Source of the DNA: Phocoena phocoena
Taxonomy: Eukaryota; Chordata; Mammalia; Artiodactyla; Phocoenidae
Reading direction: 5' to 3'
Assembly (NCBI RefSeq): GCF_963924675.1
Contig: NW_027077413.1
Span: 372,001 to 436,000 of the forward strand
Length of the DNA stretch: 64,000 nucleotides
The translations under genes were made by a program, and so were the position numbers. How positions within the stretch are numbered: position 1 is the stretch's first letter; the number at the start of each line of letters is the position of its first letter. This document shows positions 24,240-34,908 of this stretch, piece by piece. The notes beneath the pieces were generated by a model. It worked only from the letters and a program-made list of their open reading frames with translations. It had not been told where the DNA came from and searched no databases.

Positions 24240-24444
24240 CAGCCCATGGGGCTCTCGAGGTCAGGCCAATCCCAGGATATGGAGCTCACCTGGGCAGGTA
24301 CCCTACCCCCACCCCAGCCCACGGGGCTCTCGTGTTCAGGCCCCTCCCAGGATATGGGATTCCCTGGGCAGGTCCTCTGCAGTCCATGGGGCTCCCGTGG
24401 TCAGGCCCCTCCCAGGATACAGAGCTACCCTTGCAGGTACCTTG
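24240..24444 (+). repeat. three-copy GC-rich tandem repeat, 65-75 bp unit
   Basis: Units begin CAGCCCATGGGGCTCTCG (24240), CAGCCCACGGGGCTCTCG (24315) and CAGTCCATGGGGCTCCCG (24380). Each continues with GTCAGGCC-CTCCCAGGATA and ends GGGCAGGT or GCAGGTACC. The first unit has about ten extra bases (ACCCCCACCC). Confidence 0.85.
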
Positions 24445-25740
24445 GCAGGGCTGGGCACACAGGAACCGTGCACATAGCCCTCATTGCAGAGCACTCCCAG
24501 CTCACCTGTCGCTCAGATCTGACACAGAGCACCTCAGAGCAGGACTTGAACTAACAAACAGCAGCTCTGACAGGTCTGTGACCCTGGGCATCACTCTGTG
24601 CGGCCTCCTCCACCTGGTCTTCCAGAGACTTCCACTGCACCCGGGGCACCAGGCCTCTGTCTCCAACCACCACCCACCCCTCCTCTCCCTGACTCCTGGG
24701 TTCCTCTCATTAGGAGAGGGTTTTCTTGAAGTTGTCTCCCACTCATGGGCCAGATAATATAATTAGAAAACAAGCCAGAGCTGCAGCCCCTTGTCTATCC
24801 TGACTCTCAGGAGCCCACACCTGTTCCTTGGACCTGGCCAATTCAGCAAGTTCCATTTTCAGCAACTGTGAGCCCCTGAGGGGTGATTATTGGCTGGCTT
24901 GGGAAGCCTGACCGTGCCGGCCAGCCCTCCCCAGGTGTGCCTGGGTTGAGATCAATATAAACACCGCTCCAGGCAGCAAGAGCCCCTGCAGCTGTGCCTG
25001 ACGCCATTTTCTCTGCCCTGTCAGCAGTCTCGGGGCTGGGCTGGTGGGAGGGAGTGAGAGGCCACGGCTTTGTGGGTGTCCCAGTGTGAGTGGGGCTCTG
25101 CTGGACTTTCTGCAGCAGTTGCCAAGATGCTACCTGCTAAAGAAGAGGATGTGTCACCCACACCTGCCGCTGGAATTTCTCCCTGGGCACAGGTGAGGAA
25201 GGAAGAAAGCAGTGGGGGCCGGGACAGCAGGGGTATCTCAGGCAGGGAAATGGAGAGCTTCCAGAAGAGCACCCAGGGCCAGGACCATCCTGGCTGGCCT
25301 GCAGGCACCAAGTCGGCTGGCATGCTGTCCCTCATGTGACTCCATGGCCCTTCCTCTAGGTTTTCAAGTCCTTGTACATATTCAGGTGTTTAGCCTTGGA
25401 AGGGTGGGAACATTTCAGCAGCAGCTGGCCTGGGGCTCGGCCCACGTTTACTCACAGATACCTCGGCACGGTCCACCAGCTTTGCAGTGAGGACGCTTGT
25501 TGCGAGGAGCATGCTGGCTGAATGGGAGATGATTCCCCACCACTGACCAACTTCAGAATTGTTTGCAATTGGAGCAAGTGCCCTGAAACGGTTTTCCTCT
25601 GTGTAACTGGTGGGTTCTGTTCTTTTTTATCTTTTTTTCGTTTTTGGTTCAAGGTAGATTTTATTCCTCTTTTGTGTATTTACAGATATAAGCATGGAAA
25701 TAATTTATTCATATAAATACATGTATGTGAAGGGAAGAAT
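24445..25740. other. GC-rich unassigned island with promoter-like element, then T-rich sequence
   Basis: From 24,445 to about 25,600 the base composition is that of ordinary gene-rich DNA. A TATAAA lies at 24,956-24,961 in AATATAAACACCGCTCC, and the stretch further on includes a splice-donor-like CACAGGTGAGG near 25,188-25,198. The open frames here (for example 25,070-25,339 plus) have no domain I recognise. From about 25,620 the sequence becomes T-rich with no assignment. It may be a captured piece of single-copy DNA. Confidence 0.35.
24956..24961 (+). promoter_or_regulatory. TATA-box-like element (speculative)
   Basis: TATAAA in a GC-rich context, about 30 bp before CAGGCAGCAAGAGCC. The spacing suits a TATA box, but there is no evidence of transcription or of a downstream gene. 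It may be chance or part of the retroviral or captured sequence. Confidence 0.2.
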
Positions 25741-26471
25741 ATTTTTCTGTTTTACTTTTTTTAATTTTACTTTTTTATTTTGAATTTAATTTTATATTTT
25801 TATACAGCAGGTTGTTTTTGGTTATCTACTTTATACATATAAATGTATACATACCAATCCCAATATCTCAACTCCTCCCACCACCATCCCCAACAGCTTT
25901 CCCCCCTTGTTGTCCATACGTTTGTTGTATACATGTATTGCTCTATTTCTGCCTTGCAAAACGGTTCATCTGTACAATTTTTCTAGGTTCCACATATATG
26001 CATTAATATACAAGATTTGTTTTTCTCTTTCTGACTTACTTCACTCTGTATGACAGTCTCTAGATCCATCAACGTCTCTACAAATGTCCCAATTTCATTC
26101 CTTTTTATGGCTTAGTAATATTCCATTTTATATATGTACCACATCTTTATGCATTCGTCTGTCTGTGGGCATTTAGGTTGCTTCCATTTCCTGGATAGTG
26201 TAAATAGTGATGCAATGAACATTGTGGTGAATGTCTCTTTTTGATTTATGGTTTTGTCTGGGTATATGCCCAGTAGAGGGATTGCTGTATCATATGGTAA
26301 TTCTATTCTTAGTTTTATAAGAAACTCCATAATGTTCTCCACAGTGACTGTATCAATTTACGTTCCCAAAAATAGTGGAAGAGGATTCCTTATCTCCACA
26401 CCGTTTCCAGCATTTGTTGTTTGTAGATTTTCTGATGATGCCCATTCTAATAGGTGTGAGGTGATACACCA
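25741..26471 (-). mobile_element. LINE-1 3' end, 5'-truncated, antisense
   Basis: The plus strand runs from a T-rich start (poly-A end) through 3' UTR landmarks (ATACAGCAGGTTGTTTTTGG, TTCTAGGTTCCACATATATG, CTTACTTCACTCTGTATGAC) into antisense ORF2 coding sequence. It ends after CATTCTAATAGGTGTGAGGT (26443-26462). It is far better preserved than the LINE-1 in the satellite backbone, so it inserted later. The right end abuts satellite at unit position about 661. I found no convincing target-site duplication. Confidence 0.9.
26112..26342 (-). pseudogene. LINE-1 ORF2 C-terminal fragment
   Basis: A 76-codon minus-strand frame with the ORF2 C-terminal blocks in order: YDTAIPLLGIYP, FIASLFTLSRKWKQPKCP and IKMWYIYKMEYY. 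It lies inside the 5'-truncated element 25,741-26,471, lacks the endonuclease and reverse transcriptase domains, and cannot be active. Confidence 0.9.
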
Positions 26472-27590
26472 TGGATGAGTCTATTTCGTTGAGCAAAGAG
26501 TAGGTCTTGTTTATTACGTATTTGGCTTATGGAATGGTATGTGTGCTAATTTCAATCTGTTTTTATACAGCAGCCCAACTCAACTTTCCCCTTAAGCAAG
26601 CATAAGGTTTTTATCTAAATGTGAGACTCTGTTCGGTTTTGTAATTCAGTTTATGTGTAGCCAAGTTTACACTCCCTCTATTAGTGATATCTTATGATAA
26701 TTATCTTTCTTTGTGTGATATATTTCTCTTAGAATCATCATAATTCACTCAATTTGCTGCTACAGGCTTGATGACATTGATTTCACTGCTGAGTGATATT
26801 CCGTTGTACGTAAGTAGCACAACTTCTTTATCCATTTTTTTCTTTCTGGGATATTTAATTTGTACTGGACTCGAGGTTCTTGTAAACACAGCAGCCCTAA
26901 ATTTTGTGTTGGCTGTGTCTTGTTGATTTTAATTTTCCTAAGCTATAGGGCCAAAAGTGGAAGTGCCCTAGGCTCTGTAGCTTTGTTTTTTAGATGTTTC
27001 AGGATACACCATGAACATCTCCAGAGTGTCTGTTGGCAATTTACATCCCGCCCATCAACATAACATGGCTCCCTGTTCTCCATGGCCTGTCCTGTGTTTC
27101 TGGTTTTTACACTTTATTCAGATGGCCTTTTTGACGAATGGGAAATGTGACTTCATTGTAGTGTGGATTTCCATTGCTGGAGTGCTTGGTTGGCCAAAAT
27201 GTTCATATGCGTTTCTTCCTGAATATATTCAGGAAAAATGTATACGCACTTTTTGTCCATGTGCATCACTGTCAAAGATCTGCCGCTTTTCATATGCTTT
27301 AAATGCAATTCCAATCTACCTCTTGAAATATGATTCCTGCAATTCTGCCTCGTTTTCAAGTCCTCTTTGCAGACTTACTTCGATATATTTTTGCCAATAG
27401 CTGTCATTTATCTCTGCAGGTTTGTGAATTACAGTGCCCCTGAGCTCCTTTCTTAACTCGCTTCCTTGTAAGCTGGCCACAAAACTGCAGGTTTGCTTCA
27501 GGCCATAATCAGGGTCCAGCACGGCACTCTGAGCCTTTGGTTAATTCCTCTTCCTGGTGGGAAATTAGAGTTAAATGTGCCCCTCCAGAT
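26472..27590 (+). repeat. isolated diverged satellite fragment
   Basis: Starts with TTTCGTTGAGCAAAGAGTAG, equal to unit position about 661, and runs through the hairpin (27190-27260, with GTTCATATGCG in the left arm) and past a unit start at 27553. It ends about 37 bp into the next unit near CCAGATACCT. It keeps several states closer to LINE-1 than the interior consensus, for example GATATATTTCTCTTAGAATC in place of GACGTAGTTCACGTAGAATC. It is flanked by a LINE-1 on the left and the minisatellite on the right. Confidence 0.9.
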
Positions 27591-30500
27591 ACCTGCCTCA
27601 CTCCCAGCCACATGGTGATGTATGTCCTCAGGTTTGAGGCCATATGTGATGGGTTCCTCATCTTTTGATGATGTGGCCCCACTGGTGTGTGGACACTCCT
27701 GCCTGGTTCCCATCCCCTTGGTGATGTGGGCCCTCTGGTGAGACTCTGATCCTGGTTGGGTTCCTCACACATCCGTGAGGTGAGCCCTCTTCTCTGAGGT
27801 CACTCCTGCCTGGCTGGCACAACCCGCCTTGTTGACTTCGGCACCCTGGTGGCAGTTGGAGCCTGCTGGGAGCCTCCTTCCCGCGGTGATGAGGCCCTCT
27901 GGCGTCAGACCCTAATGGCGGGGTTCCCACATTTTCTGATACGTGCTAAGTGGTACGAGGGCACTCCTACCAGGTTCCCATCCTCATGAGCGTGTGGGCC
28001 TTCTGTTCTGAGGTCCTAACGGCTGGGTTGCTCACACTTTCATGATGTGGGCCCTCTGCTGTGAGGTCAATCCTGCCTGGCTGGCGCACGTCGCCTTGGC
28101 GATGTGGACCCTCTGGTGGCAGTTGGAGTGTGCTGGGGCCTCCTCCCCTCAGTGATGAGGGCCTTCTGGTGTCAGGCCCTAAGTGCTGGGCTCCACACAT
28201 TTTCTGATGTGTGCCCAGTGGTGCGAGTCACTCCTGCCAGGTTCCCATCCCCATGGGCATGTGGGACTTCTGTTCTGTGGTCCCAACTGCTGGGTTGCTC
28301 ACAGTTTCATGATGTGGGCCCTTTGCTGTGTGTTCACTCTGGCCTGTATCCCATAGTGTCAGTGCTCTGGGCCTCCAGCTTGGAGTTTCCAACTTCTCGA
28401 TTCCTCACCTTTTTTATTCTATGGGCCCTCGGTTGTGCGTCTCCTCCTGCATGCCTCACTCCCAGCCCCTTCGTGATGTGTGTCCCCTTGTTTGAGGCCA
28501 CATGTGCTGTGTTCCTCACCTTTCTATAATGTGGCCACACTGGTGTGAGGACACTCTTGCCTGGTTCCCATTCCCTTGGTGATGTTGGCCCCACTGCTGT
28601 TAGGACAGTCTTGCCTGGTTCCCATCACCTTGGTGATGTTGGCCCTCTGGTGAGAGTCTGATCCTGGTTAGGTTCCTCACCCTTCTGTGAGGTGGGCCCT
28701 CTGCTCTGAGGTCACTCCTGCCTGGCTGGCACACCCCGCCTTGGCAACGTCGGACATATGGTGGCAGTTGGAGCCTGCTGGGAGCCTCCTCCCCTCAGTG
28801 ATGAGGGCCCTCTGGCCTCAGGCCCTAACTGCTGGGTTCCCACATTTTCTGATTCGTGCTAAGTGGTGCAAGGACACTCCTGCCAGGTTCCCATCCCCAT
28901 GGGGATGTGAGCCTTCTGCTCTGAGGTCCCAACGGCTGTGTTGCTCACAGTTTCATGATGAGGGCCCTCTGGTGTGAGTTCACTCCTGCCTAGATCCCAT
29001 AGCCTCGCTGCTCCTGGCTGCCTGCCGGAGGTTCCAACTGTGGGATTCCTCACCTTTTTTATTCTATGGTCCCTCTGTTTTGAGGATCCTCTGGCCTGCC
29101 TCACTCCCAGCCCCTTGGTGATGTGTGTCCTCAGGTTTGAGGCCACGTGTGCTGGGTCCCTCAAATTATGGTGATGTAGCCCCACTGGTGTGAGGACACT
29201 CCTGCCTGGTTCCCATTCCCTTGGTGATGTTGGCCCTCTGGTGACAGTCTGATCCTTGTTGGGTTCCTCACACTTCTGTGAGGTGGGCTTTCTGCTCTGA
29301 GGTCACTCCTGCCTGGTTGGCACACCCCGCCTTGGTGACATCGGCCTTATGGTGGCAGTTAGAGCCTGCTGGGAGCCTCCTCCCCTCGGTGATGAGGGTC
29401 CTCTGGCCTCAGGTCCTAACTGCAGGGTTCCCACATTTTCTGATTCGTGGAAGTGGGCCGAGGACACTCCTGTCAGGTTCCCATCCCCATAGGGATGTGG
29501 GCCTTCTGCTCTGAGGTCCCATCCGCTGGGTTGCTCACAGTTTCATGATGTGGGACCTCTGCTGTGAGTTTGCTGTGGCCTGGATCCCATAGACTCTGTG
29601 CTCTGGGCGGCCTACTGGCCGGTTCCAACTGCTGGATTCCTCACAACTTTTATTCTGTGGGCTCTGTTTTGTGAGGATACTCCTGCTTGCTTCACTCCTA
29701 GCCCCTTGGAGATGTGGGTCCCCTGTTTTAGGCCACATGTTCTGGGTTCCTCACCTTTCTATAATGTGGCCACACTGGTGTGAGGTCCCTCCTGCCTGGT
29801 TCCGATCCCCTTGGTGATGTGGGCCCTCTGGTGAGAGTCTTATCCTGGCTGGTTTCCTCACCCTTCTGTGAGGTAGGCCCTCTGCGGTGAGGTCACTCCT
29901 GCCTGGCTGGCACACATCACCTTGGTGACGTGGGCCCTCAGTTGGGAGTTGGTGTCTGCTGCGAGTCTCCGTCCCTCGGTAATGAGGGCCCTCTTGCATC
30001 AGACCCTAACTCCTGGGCTCCCAAAATTTGCAGATGTGCGACCTGTGGTGCGAGTACACTCCTGTCAGGTTCCCAACCCCATGGGAATTTGGGCCTTCTG
30101 CTCTGAGGTCCCAACGGCTGGGGTGCTCACAGTTTCATGATGAGGGCCCTCTGATGTGCGTTCATTCCGGCCTAGATCCCATAGGCTTGCTGCTCCTGGG
30201 CGCCTGCTGGGAGGTTCCAACTGCGGGATTCCTCACCTTTTTTATTCTATGGGCCCTCTGTTTTGAGGCTCCTCCTGCCTGCCTCAATCCCAGCCCCGTT
30301 GTGATGTGTGTCCTCTGGTGTGAGACCACGTGTGCTGGGTCCCTCACCTTTCGATGATGTGGCCCCAATGGTGTGAGGACACTCGTGCCTGTTTCCCAGC
30401 CCCTTGGTGATGTGGCCCCTCTGGTGAGAGTCTGATCCTGGCTGGGTTCCTTACCGTTCTGTGAGGTGGGCCCTGTGCTCTGAGGTAACTCCTGCCTGGC

Positions 30501-32953
30501 TTGCTCCCATTGCCTTGGTGACGTCGGCCCTCTGGTGGCAGTTGGATCCTTTTGGAGACTCCTATCCTCGGTGATGAGGTCCCTCTGGCGTCAGGCTCTA
30601 ACTGCTGGGCTCCCCAGGTTTTCTGATGTGAGCCCAGTGATGCCAGGACACTCGTGAAATGTTCCCATCCGCATGGCGATATGGGCCTTCTGCTCTGAGG
30701 TTCCAACGACTGGGTTGCTCACAGTTTCCTGATGTTAGCTCTCTGGTGTTAGTTCACTCATTCCTAGATCCCATAGCCTCTGTACTCTGGGCCGCCTGCT
30801 GGGAAGTTCCAACTGCTGGGTTCCTCACCTTTTTTATTCTTTGGGCCCTGTGTTGGGAGGCTCCTCCTGCCTGTGTCACTCCCAGCCCCTTGGTGATGTA
30901 GGTCCTCTGGTTTGTGGCCACATGTGCCAGTTTCCTCATCTTTTAGTGATGTGGCCCCACTGGTGTGAGGACACTCGTGCCTGGTTCCCGTCCCCTTGGT
31001 GATATGGGCCCTCTGGTGAGAGTCTGATCCTGGTTGGGTTCCTCACACTTCTTTGAGGTGGGCCGTCTGCTGTGAGGTCACTCCTGCCTGGCTGGCACAC
31101 CCCGCCTTGGCGACGTGGGCCCTCTTGTGGTAGTTGGAACATGCTGGGAGCCTCCTCCCCTCAGTGATGAGGGCCCTCTGGCGTCAGGCCCTAACTGCTG
31201 GGTACCCACATTTTCTGATATGTGCTAAGTGGTGCGAGGACACTCCTGCCATGCTCCCAACACCTTGGGGATGTGGACCTTCTGCTCTGAGGTCCAAATG
31301 GCTGGGTTGCTCGCAGTTTCATGATGTGGACCCTCTGCTGTGAGTTTACTGCGGCCTGAATCGCATAGACTTGGTGCTCTTGGCCGCCTGCTGGGAGGTT
31401 CCCATTGCTGGATTCCTCAGCTTTTTTATTCTATGGGCCCTGTGTTGTGAGGCTACTCCTGCCTGCCTCATTCCGAGCCCCTTGGAGATGTGGGTCTTCT
31501 GGTTTAGGCCACATGTGCTGGGTTCCTCACCTTTCTATGATGTGGCCACACTGGTGTGAAGACTCTCCTGCCTGGTTCTGATCACCTTGGTGATGTGGGC
31601 CCTCTGGTGAGAGTCTTATCCTGGCTGTGTTCCTCACCCTTCTGTGAGGTAGGCCCTCTGCGGTGAGGTCACTCCTACCTGGCTGTCACACGTCACCTTG
31701 GCGACGTGGGACCTCAGTTGGGTGTTGGTGCCTGATTGGAGTCTCCTCCCCTTGGTAATGAGGGCCCTCTGGCGTCAGGCCCTAACTCCTGGGTTCCCTA
31801 AATTCTCTGATGTGTGCCCTGTGGTGCGAGTACACTTCTGACAGGTTCCCAACCCCATGGGAATGTGGGCCTTCTGCTCTGAGATCCCAACGCCTAGGTT
31901 GCTCACAGTTTCATGATGACGGCCCTCTGGTGTGAGATCACTCCGGCCTGGATCCCATAGTCTCGCTGCTCCTGGCCGCCTGCTGGGAGGTTCCAACTGC
32001 GGGATTCTTCACCTCTTTAATTCTATGGTCCCTCTGTTTTGAGGCTCCTCCTGCCTGCCTCAATCCCAGCTCCCTTGTGATGTGTGTCCTCTGGTTTGAG
32101 GCCACGTGTGCTGGGTCCCTCACTTTTCGGTGATGTGGCCCCACTAGTGTGAGGACACTCCTGCCTGGTTCCCATTCCCTTGGTGATGTGGGCCCTCTGG
32201 TGAGAATCTGATCCTCTTTAGTTCTTCACACTTCTGTGAGGTTGACCGTCTGCTCTGAGGTCACTCCTGCCTGGTTGTCACACTCCGCATTGGTGACGTC
32301 ATCACTCTGGTAGCAGTCGGAGCTGGCTGGGAGCCACCGCCCCTCGGTGATGAGGGCCCTCTGGCATCAGGCACTAATTGCTGGGCTCCCCACATTTTTT
32401 CATGTGTGCCCACTCTTGCGATGACACTCCTGCTTGTTTCCCTTCCCCATGGGGATGTGGGCCTTCTGCTCTGAGGTCACAACGGCTGGGTTGCTTACAG
32501 AATCACAATGAGGGCCCTCTGTTGTGAGTTCATGCCGGCCTGGATCTCATAGCCTCAGTGCTCTGGGCCGCCTGCTAGGAAGATCCAACTGCTGGTTTCC
32601 ACACCATTTGTATACAATGGGACATGTGTTGTGAGGTTAATCCTGCCTGCCTCACTCCGAAACCCATGGTGATGTGGGTCCTCTGGTTTGAGGCCACATG
32701 TGCTGGGTACCTCAACTTTTGATGATGTGGCCCCACGGGTGTGAGGACACTCCTGCCTGGTTCCCATCACCTTGGTGATGTGGGCCCTCTGGGGAGAGTC
32801 TGATCCTGGCTGGGTTCCCTACCATTCTGTGAGGTGGGCCCTCTGATGTCAGGTCACTCCTGCCTGGCTAGCTCACATCGCCTTGGTGACGTGGGCCCTG
32901 TGTTGGCCACTGGAGCATGCTGGGAGCCTCCTACTCCCGTGAATGATGGCCCT
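27591..32953 (+). repeat. GC-rich minisatellite, ~54-bp basic repeat in a 592-bp higher-order unit
   Basis: Tandem variants of GATGTGGGCCCTCTGGTGTG, spaced 51-58 bp, alternate with CACTCCTGCCTGGTTCCCAT-type segments. Eleven distinguishable sub-repeats make one higher-order unit. The marker TTTGAGGCC or its variants falls at 27633, 28491, 29136, 29727, 30319, 30911, 31503, 32095 and 32687, so intervals are 858, 645, 591 and then 592 five times running. The first interval holds about five extra sub-repeats and the second about one (an extra GATGTTGGCCC-ACTG copy near 28,580). Family not recognised. The higher-order length is not a multiple of three, so no coding role is likely. Confidence 0.9.
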
Positions 32954-33279
32954 GGAAAAAATGCATATGCCCTTTTTGGCCAAGTGCTTCATTGACGAGG
33001 TTCTGCCACTTCTCTTATGCTTTCAGAGCAATTCACGTCTACCTCCTGAAATCGGATTCCAGCAATTCTGCCCCACTTTCAAGTCCTCTTCGCAGCCTTA
33101 ATTCAATATATTTTTGTACAATTTCTGTCATTTATAAGTCTGCAGGTATGTGAATGACAGTGCCCCTGAGCTCCTTTCCTCAACTCGCTTTCTTGTGAGC
33201 TGGCCACAAAACCGCAGGATTGCTTCAGGCCCTAATCTTGTTCCAGCACGGCATGCTGAGCCTTTGGTTAATTCCTTTT
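32954..33279 (+). repeat. satellite partial monomer at the right edge of the minisatellite
   Basis: Begins inside the right arm of the hairpin with GGAAAAAATGCATATGCCC (unit position about 1,421) and continues normally to the next unit start at 33280; the 297 bp from hairpin end to unit end match M2 exactly in length. The left arm of the hairpin is missing, replaced by minisatellite. Confidence 0.9.
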
Positions 33280-33303
33280 CCTGTTGGGAAATGAGTGTTA
33301 AAA

Positions 33304-33314
33304 TTGCCCGTGCA
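33304..33314 (+). repeat. target-site duplication, left copy
   Basis: TTGCCCGTGCA, the normal satellite sequence at unit position about 25-35. It directly precedes the LINE-1 body. Confidence 0.9.
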
Positions 33315-33367
33315 TACTGGGCATATACCCTGAGAAAACCAAAATTCAAAAAGAGTCATGTACCAAA

Positions 33368-33580
33368 ATGTTCATTGCAGCTCTATTTACAATAGCCCGG
33401 AGATGGAAAGAACCTAAGCGCCCATCATCGGACGAATGGATAAAGAAGATGTGGCACATATACACAATGGAATATTACTCAGCCTTAAAAAGAAATGAAA
33501 CTGAGTTATTTGTAATGAGATGGATAGACCTAGAGTCTGTCATACAGAGTGAAGTAAGTCAGAAAGAAAAAGACAAATAG
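33368..33580 (+). pseudogene. LINE-1 ORF2 C-terminal fragment
   Basis: The frame reads MFIAALFTIARRWKEP and WIKKMWHIYTMEYYSALK and ends at a stop near the natural ORF2 end. It is the 5'-truncated remainder of a LINE-1, without endonuclease or reverse transcriptase. It gives an internal reference for the ORF2 relic in the satellite. Confidence 0.95.
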
Positions 33581-33963
33581 CGTATGCTAACACATATATA
33601 TGGAATTTAAAGGAAAAAAATGTCATGAAGAACCTAGGGATAAGACAGGAATAGAGGCGCAGACCTACTGGAGAACGGAATTGAGGATATGGGGAGGGGG
33701 AATGGTGAGTTTTGACAGGGCGAGAGAGAGTCATGGACATATACACACTAACAAATGTAGTAAGGTAGATAGCAAGGGGGAAGCAGCCGCAAGGCACAGG
33801 GATATTAGCTCGGGGCGTTGGGACAGACTGGAGGGGTGGAAGGGGGAGAGAGGGAGGGAGGGAGACACAAGAGGGAAGACACAGGGAGCATATGTATATG
33901 TATAGCTGATTCACTTTGTTATAAAGCAAAAACTAACACACCATTGTAAAGCAATTATACCCC

Positions 33964-33969
33964 AATAAA
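33964..33969 (+). terminator. LINE-1 polyadenylation signal
   Basis: AATAAA just ahead of the terminal A-run of the LINE-1, in its usual place at the end of the 3' UTR. Confidence 0.8.
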
Positions 33970-33986
33970 GATGTTAAAAAAAATAT

Positions 33987-33997
33987 TTGCCCGTGCA
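33987..33997 (+). repeat. target-site duplication, right copy
   Basis: TTGCCCGTGCA directly after the LINE-1 A-rich tail; satellite continues with CACACCTACAG. Confidence 0.9.
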
Positions 33998-34908
33998 CAC
34001 ACCTACAGATAGTCTCCCATTGGTTCTCCTTATTCCTGTTCATCTTGCGCAGAAATTGCAAACAGTGCCAAACAGGAGGTTAAAGGCACTGACTCTCCAA
34101 ATGGGGAGAGTGTAAGAAAAGGGTCTGGAATGGTGAACCTGAGTACCAGGGGACGAAAACAGACATGCATGTAAAAAGGTTTCCCAGTCACACGGTGGAG
34201 CATACTCTGGGTTTCCCATGCAAATTTTAGCAGAAGGAAGAATCCCTTGAACCTGGAGAGTTGGGAACCATGGAATGGGTACCAGGCAGTATGACATCAA
34301 AGGGTCTGCATTTGCTCACTGAACCTCACCAATGCTATCAGCCCAAAGGGTCAAGCCTTATCTCTCACCCAGCTCTGGGTGTAGATGTGGTAAACCAGGT
34401 TGCATCACATGCCCTGTGTGAGTTATTTAAGAATTGCTCTCTATTCCACTGTCATTGTGTTTTGTTTTTGAAATTTTTTTTGACACTGGGATTTATCGGA
34501 TTTTCACTGCTGCGTTAATGCCGCTGTACACACTCTTGATTCTCTTACGGAGACGTAAATATCCACGGGTTTTAAGATTCTTCCTAGTCAGGTATATTCC
34601 TAGGCGTTGAATATGTGGTGTTGAGTCCATTTCGTTGAGCAAGGAGTAGGTCTTGTCTATTACATATTTGGCTTATGGAACGGTATCTGTGCTAATTTCA
34701 GTCTCTGGTTTTATGCAGCACTCCAACGCACCTTTCTCTATAAGCAAGCAGAAGTTGGTTTTCTAAATTTGAGACTGTTCTGTTTTGTAATTCAGTTCAT
34801 GTGTAGTCAAGTTTACATACTGTGTATTAGTGATATTTTATGATGTTTCTTTTTATGTGTGACTTATTTCACGTAGAATCACCATACCTGTATCCACTCA
34901 CTATGCCA

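Larger units (their letters stand above)
33315..33986 (+). mobile_element. LINE-1 3' end, 5'-truncated, sense, with target-site duplication
   Basis: Starts TACTGGGCATATACCCTGAG (ORF2), continues through the ORF2 stop near 33,580 and a cetartiodactyl-type 3' UTR with a G/A-rich tract (33,830-33,870), and ends CCAATAAAGATG plus a short A-run. The 11-bp TTGCCCGTGCA at 33,304-33,314 is repeated at 33,987-33,997, a target-site duplication in satellite sequence. This shows insertion by target-primed reverse transcription after the array existed. Confidence 0.95.

Noticed and set aside
25070..25339. Open frame of 89 codons after the TATA-like element, as a possible first exon.
   Set aside because: No recognisable domain and the overlapping antisense strand is equally open; kept only as an unassigned region.
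27591..32953. Minisatellite as a coding repeat (for example a zinc-finger array or mucin-like tandem).
   Set aside because: The sub-repeats vary from 51 to 58 bp and the 592-bp unit is not divisible by three, so no frame is kept. No zinc-finger Cys/His spacing is visible.
27591..32953. Minisatellite as a CRISPR-like array.
   Set aside because: The repeats are diverged, contiguous and lack unique spacers, and the window is from a vertebrate genome.
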